A DNA stretch of 24,780 bases, taken from an uncultured Clostridia bacterium (GTDB lineage: Bacteria; Bacillota; Clostridia; Christensenellales; CAG-917). Each line of letters begins with the position of its first letter. The first letter of the stretch is position 1. The DNA is taken from assembly GCA_934254835.1 (NCBI GenBank), contig CAKQMI010000029.1, positions 1 through 24,780 of the forward strand, read 5' to 3'. Positions 21,768-24,780 of the stretch are shown here, one piece after another. The translations under genes were made by a program, and so were the position numbers. Below the pieces are notes generated by a model. That model searched no databases, was not told where the DNA came from, and saw only the letters and a program-made list of their open reading frames with translations.

Positions 21768-23918
21768 ATGCTTGAAAACATCGTTACGTCAATAAGTCTT
21801 GCATACATTGTGTTGCTTGTGGGCGGATTTATTTGGAAGTATTGTTCGCTCGACAGAATGGGCAGAATGAACTATCTCAAAAACTTCAAAAAAGGGAAGT
21901 TCGCGTCGATTTATATCGTCGCCGTACCGTTGTATTGGATAGGGATAGCATATTCGGGCGGAAAGGGGCTGTTCGCTTTTCTCGACGCCGTAAAAAGCGC
22001 GGTGGAGTTGGTCGTTTTGAAGTTCACTTACAACAACGTTGACAAACTTCTGGCGGACAACTCGTATTATCGCGGGGTAATGTACTTGTGTTTCGTGCTG
22101 GTGACGCTCAACGCCATTGCATTTATTCTTGCGATAACGGGCGAAAAGCTTTACAATTCCGCAAAAAAACGCGCCATAATAAAAGGCAATTCGCCGATTT
22201 ACGTCGTTGTTGGTTGGAACGACCAAAACAAGTCGATTATAAAGTCGATGAATGGGCAAAAAAGCGCGATTATTCTCGTGGAAAAGTTGACAAACGAGGC
22301 GTTGGACTTTGCGTACGAACATAAAATCGCCGTGGCGGAATTGCCCGAGGACGGAAAGATAAGTACGTTTTTGGAAAAGAACTGCGCGGATTTTAAAAAT
22401 AAAGCGGTCAACGTCATCGTCAATACTTGCGATGACGAAAAAAACCTTATTTTCGTGGAGCAAATAAGCGGTCTTATTTTGAAGGATAATTTGTTCGAGT
22501 ATTCCGTGGACGATCTCAAAGGGCTGAACTGTTTTGTGTTTGGCGAGCCGGAAAACGAATCGACGTTTTTCCATTACGTCAAAAAAACCAATGGTTGCGT
22601 GCGTTACGTCGATAAGTACAGACTTATCGCAATGGACTTTGCCGAAAAATATCCTCTCACCGAATTTATGACGGAAAAACAGTTGGACTACGCCACCGCC
22701 ACGATAAAAGACGACGCGCAACTTAACGTCGTTTTTGTGGGATTCGGCAAAACCGCTCGTCGCATTTTCCTGACTTCCGTCGCCAACAACCAATTCCTCG
22801 TTAAAAAGGGAAACGGATATGAGGAAAAAACCGTCAACTATTTTATATACGACAAAAAATCGGCGCAAGAAAACAAATCGCTCAATCACGACTTCTTTAG
22901 ATACGAAAACGTGTATGACGATTTAATCGCCCGTAAGGACGAGTATTTACCGCTTCCGAAAAAACCCGCCAACGAGATGTTTTTCAAGTTGGACATCAAC
23001 AGCGGTGAGTTTTACAAATCCATACGCGAAAACTTGCAAAACGGCGGGGAAAACGCGTTCAACTACCTCATCGTTTCTTACGGCGATGATTTGGAAAACC
23101 TCGATTTCGCCGAAAAACTGACCGAAAAACTGAAAGAATGGGGGTTGTCGGACAGGACGAAATTATTTGTTAAAATCCGCGACAGCGTTTTGGCTGAAAA
23201 TATCGTTGACGTCGAGTACGCGCCAAAGAGCGGGTATCTGACTTTTGGCAACGAGGCGGAAACAGTATATAACGTCGATAAAATCACAAACGAAACCAAC
23301 GAGATGATGGCAAAGGACAGACACGTCTGTTACGCGCTGGAATACTGCAATTCCTTAGACGAAAAAGAGGCGATAAAGAAAGCCACCGACGAGTGGTACG
23401 GCGTCATGCAACAAACTCAACGCGAGGCGAATATCTATGCGTGTTTGAGCATAAAACCGAAATTGCAACTTCTGGGCTATGACCTCACGAAAAACGGCAA
23501 CGACGAAGCGGATAAGTTTGTCGCGGAATACACCCGTGACGACGCGATAACTTATCTTGATAAGAAAATCAAGGGCAAAAAAGTCGTGTCGTATGACGCA
23601 AATTTCAAAAACGGCACCGTGAGAAACGCGTATGCGCGTCAGGAGCACCAAAGATGGAACGCTTATGAAATTTGCGCCGGCGTTATCCCCGCGTCCATCG
23701 AAGAAATCAAGACGCAAAGCAAACAGCAACTTATCAACGTCAGAAAGCACCGAAATATCACGACGTTTGAAGGGCTCCTTGCTTACAGAAAACTTATGGC
23801 GCAACAAACGGGCAAGAGCGAAAGCGACCTTGACGTAATTAAATACGATTACCAACTTATGGACGACGTCGTTTGGCTTGTCAAGCGTCACGGATTCAAT
23901 ATCACCAAAAAAAGATAA
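21768..23918 (+). CDS. Membrane protein with two Rossmann/TrkA-N-like segments and a C-terminal RyR-like domain
   Basis: 716 residues. Membrane helices lie at about 8-28, 46-66 and 102-125, with a further hydrophobic segment at 68-86. Two Rossmann-like segments follow: IYVVVGWNDQNKSIIKS (144-160) and LNVVFVGFGKTARRIF (319-334, keeping GxGxxA), as in the paired RCK/TrkA-N modules of gated channels. The C-terminal 90 residues (about 618-708) contain YARQEHQRWNAYEICAG, RKHRNITTFEGLLAYR and YDYQLMDDVVWL. I read these as a prokaryotic ryanodine-receptor-like domain. No K+ filter is visible. It forms an operon with the TIR-PP2C gene and is the probable membrane effector or channel. RyR assignment is moderate; the rest is clearer. 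Confidence 0.8.
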   Translation: MLENIVTSISLAYIVLLVGGFIWKYCSLDRMGRMNYLKNFKKGKFASIYIVAVPLYWIGIAYSGGKGLFAFLDAVKSAVELVVLKFTYNNVDKLLADNSYYRGVMYLCFVLVTLNAIAFILAITGEKLYNSAKKRAIIKGNSPIYVVVGWNDQNKSIIKSMNGQKSAIILVEKLTNEALDFAYEHKIAVAELPEDGKISTFLEKNCADFKNKAVNVIVNTCDDEKNLIFVEQISGLILKDNLFEYSVDDLKGLNCFVFGEPENESTFFHYVKKTNGCVRYVDKYRLIAMDFAEKYPLTEFMTEKQLDYATATIKDDAQLNVVFVGFGKTARRIFLTSVANNQFLVKKGNGYEEKTVNYFIYDKKSAQENKSLNHDFFRYENVYDDLIARKDEYLPLPKKPANEMFFKLDINSGEFYKSIRENLQNGGENAFNYLIVSYGDDLENLDFAEKLTEKLKEWGLSDRTKLFVKIRDSVLAENIVDVEYAPKSGYLTFGNEAETVYNVDKITNETNEMMAKDRHVCYALEYCNSLDEKEAIKKATDEWYGVMQQTQREANIYACLSIKPKLQLLGYDLTKNGNDEADKFVAEYTRDDAITYLDKKIKGKKVVSYDANFKNGTVRNAYARQEHQRWNAYEICAGVIPASIEEIKTQSKQQLINVRKHRNITTFEGLLAYRKLMAQQTGKSESDLDVIKYDYQLMDDVVWLVKRHGFNITKKR

Positions 23919-24114
23919 ACACCATGTCGGGCAGAAAGGACAACCCGCATCGCGAACGTCGCACGCGTCACTTTTGAAATCGCATTATCGCAAGCGACAG
24001 TCGGTTGTCTTACGCTCGCATACTCCTTCTCCCCGCGAGTACAAGTATCTCGTGGGTGCCCTTGTTAGTATCCCGCGGGGGTTTCGAAATATCGCAAGAA
24101 CGATTGTCTACGCT

Positions 24115-24238
24115 CAACGATTTGTTGCACGCAACAATGCTACGCATTTTGCACGAAAAATTCGTGCAATCGTTGGCTATGTCCGCTTCGCTCGGTTTTC
24201 GCAAATGCAAGCGCTTGCTTCTCTCTTCGCTTGCGGTC
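24115..24238. repeat. Structured direct repeat, copy 1 (124 bp)
   Basis: It begins CAACGATTTGTTGCA and ends CGCTTGCGGTC. It can fold as an outer stem CAACGAT/ATCGTTG (24115-24121, 24169-24175) enclosing GTTGC/GCAAC (24124-24128, 24131-24135) and TTGCACGAA/TTCGTGCAA (24149-24157, 24161-24169). No gene is supported in 23919-24780. The stretch 23919-24114 before this copy holds only degenerate GC-rich repeat-like sequence. Confidence 0.75.
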
Positions 24239-24243
24239 GTCAA

Positions 24244-24365
24244 CAACGATTTGTTGCAAGCAACAATGCTACGCATTCGTGCGAAAAATCGCACAATCGT
24301 TGTCTATGTCCGTTTCGCTCGATTTTCGCAAATGCAAGCGCTTGCTTCTCTCTTCGCTTGCGGTC
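24244..24365. repeat. Structured direct repeat, copy 2 (122 bp)
   Basis: Its last 43 bases are identical to copy 1. In the variable middle part the hairpin of copy 1 is replaced by GTGCGA/TCGCAC (24279-24284, 24289-24294), while the outer CAACGAT/ATCGTTG and inner GTTGC/GCAAC stems are kept. The stem is preserved though its sequence changed. Confidence 0.75.
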
Positions 24366-24427
24366 AGCCCGCAGGGGTTCGGTTGCGGAGCAACGCGTGT
24401 GAAACACGCAGAAGCCCTTATGCAAAA
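24365..24427. repeat. 63-bp repeat module B, copy 1
   Basis: It starts CAGCCCG, contains GGTTCGGTTGCGGAGCAACG and ends CCCTTATGCAAAA. It matches 24611-24673 with two differences. One of them lies in the loop of the GCGTG/CACGC hairpin. Confidence 0.8.
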
Positions 24428-24509
24428 AAGAAATCGTTTGCGTGGCAAACGATGAAAGTTTGACTTGCAGTCAAAATAAAATCATATTTACCTATCGGTA
24501 AAAATGAAT

Positions 24510-24535
24510 GTGGCGTTGCATTATTGCAACGCCAC
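24510..24535. repeat. 11-bp hairpin before unit A
   Basis: GTGGCGTTGCA (24510-24520) and TGCAACGCCAC (24525-24535), loop TTAT. It is placed directly before unit A copy 1, just where an unrelated hairpin precedes copy 2. Confidence 0.75.
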
Positions 24536-24536
24536 T

Positions 24537-24612
24537 GGTGTACCATAAGGGATTCGTAGCCGACAGGCGTAATAGCGAAGTGGACGAATTTATTCGTGAT
24601 AGCGGAGCGCCA
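24537..24612. repeat. 76-bp repeat unit A, copy 1
   Basis: Identical to 24705-24780. Together with module B it forms a 125-nt foldable unit (24544-24668) closed by CATAAGGG/CCCTTATG, with internal hairpins ACGAAT/ATTCGT, CCGAA/TTCGG, GTTGC/GCAAC and GCGTG/CACGC. Confidence 0.85.
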
Positions 24613-24673
24613 GCCCGAAGGGGTTCGGTTGCGGAGCAACGCGTGAGAAACACGCAGAAGCCCTTATGCAAAA
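24611..24673. repeat. 63-bp repeat module B, copy 2
   Basis: Second copy of the module at 24365-24427. It completes the foldable unit that starts in unit A copy 1. Confidence 0.8.
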
Positions 24674-24674
24674 T

Positions 24675-24704
24675 AAAAAGACTCACGAAGAAGTGAGTCT
24701 TTTT
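24675..24704. terminator. 12-bp hairpin before unit A copy 2, terminator-like
   Basis: AAAAAGACTCAC (24675-24686) and GTGAGTCTTTTT (24693-24704), loop GAAGAA. It looks like a bidirectional rho-independent terminator and stands in the same position as the different hairpin at 24510-24535. Confidence 0.65.
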
Positions 24705-24780
24705 GGTGTACCATAAGGGATTCGTAGCCGACAGGCGTAATAGCGAAGTGGACGAATTTATTCGTGATAGCGGAGCGCCA
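24705..24780. repeat. 76-bp repeat unit A, copy 2 (runs to window edge)
   Basis: Exact repeat of 24537-24612 at a 168-bp period. It is cut by the end of the window, so the array probably continues. Confidence 0.85.

Noticed and set aside
23878..24463. Open frames of 150-174 codons in the right-hand repeat region
   Set aside because: They read through direct repeats, are rich in Arg, Ser and Ala, lack ribosome sites and differ between repeat copies; I take the region as non-coding.
24510..24704. Integron attC cassette array
   Set aside because: Hairpin swapping recalls cassettes, but there are no GTTRRRY/RYYYAAC cores in the right places, no gene in the units and no integron integrase in view.
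24115..24780. CRISPR array
   Set aside because: Repeat units are 76-124 bp with no regular 28-37 bp repeat/spacer rhythm and no cas genes nearby.

Overview
The window looks like chromosomal DNA of a low-to-middle GC Gram-positive anaerobe, most likely an uncultured clostridial gut lineage. The signs are strong AAGGAG/AGGAGG Shine-Dalgarno sites, a lipoprotein-type substrate-binding protein, a DnaC-like loader with a partner winged-helix protein, and Fe-S/flavin oxidoreductase chemistry. This placement is inference; no phylogenetic marker gene is present.

Region 1 (1-5794) is the right-hand part of an AT-rich integrated element. A leftward module (XRE repressor, winged-helix replication-type protein, DnaC-like ATPase, small ORF, excisionase, tyrosine integrase) reads out of the left edge of the window. 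A rightward hipBA toxin-antitoxin pair lies on the other side of the repressor. The element ends in the 3' half of a tRNA-Arg(CCU) gene (5750-5794) followed by that gene's terminator. This is a textbook attR: the intact tRNA should lie beyond the left edge, next to the integrase 3' end. No capsid or conjugation genes are visible.

Region 2 (5822-19145) has a nickel and redox theme. It holds an unrecognised polytopic membrane protein, a divergent TetR regulator, a large Fe-S/flavoprotein of the GltD type (its N-terminus broken by a frameshift), hypA, and two overlapping hypB genes. Then comes a second TetR regulator divergent from a five-gene peptide/nickel-type ABC transporter operon (two ATPases, lipoprotein, two permeases), which ends with a TPR protein whose N-terminus is rich in Cys and His. 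No hydrogenase structural genes are present. The nickel link comes from HypA/HypB plus the transporter type and is an inference. A 280-bp MITE-like element with 29-bp terminal inverted repeats sits between hypA and hypB1.

Region 3 (19146-23918) is a self-contained two-gene operon and the most exciting part of the window. Gene 1 encodes a helical/TPR-like region, a TIR domain with the putative catalytic Glu, and a complete PP2C phosphatase in one polypeptide. Gene 2 encodes a membrane protein with two Rossmann/TrkA-N-like segments and a C-terminal ryanodine-receptor-like (RyR) domain. It resembles a Thoeris-like layout in which a TIR enzyme could make an NAD-derived signal sensed by a membrane effector.

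Region 4 (23919-24780) has no convincing gene. It is an array of structured direct repeats: two ~123-bp copies with stem-preserving changes, then a 168-bp-period unit that runs off the right edge and in which the hairpin before each unit is swapped for an unrelated one.
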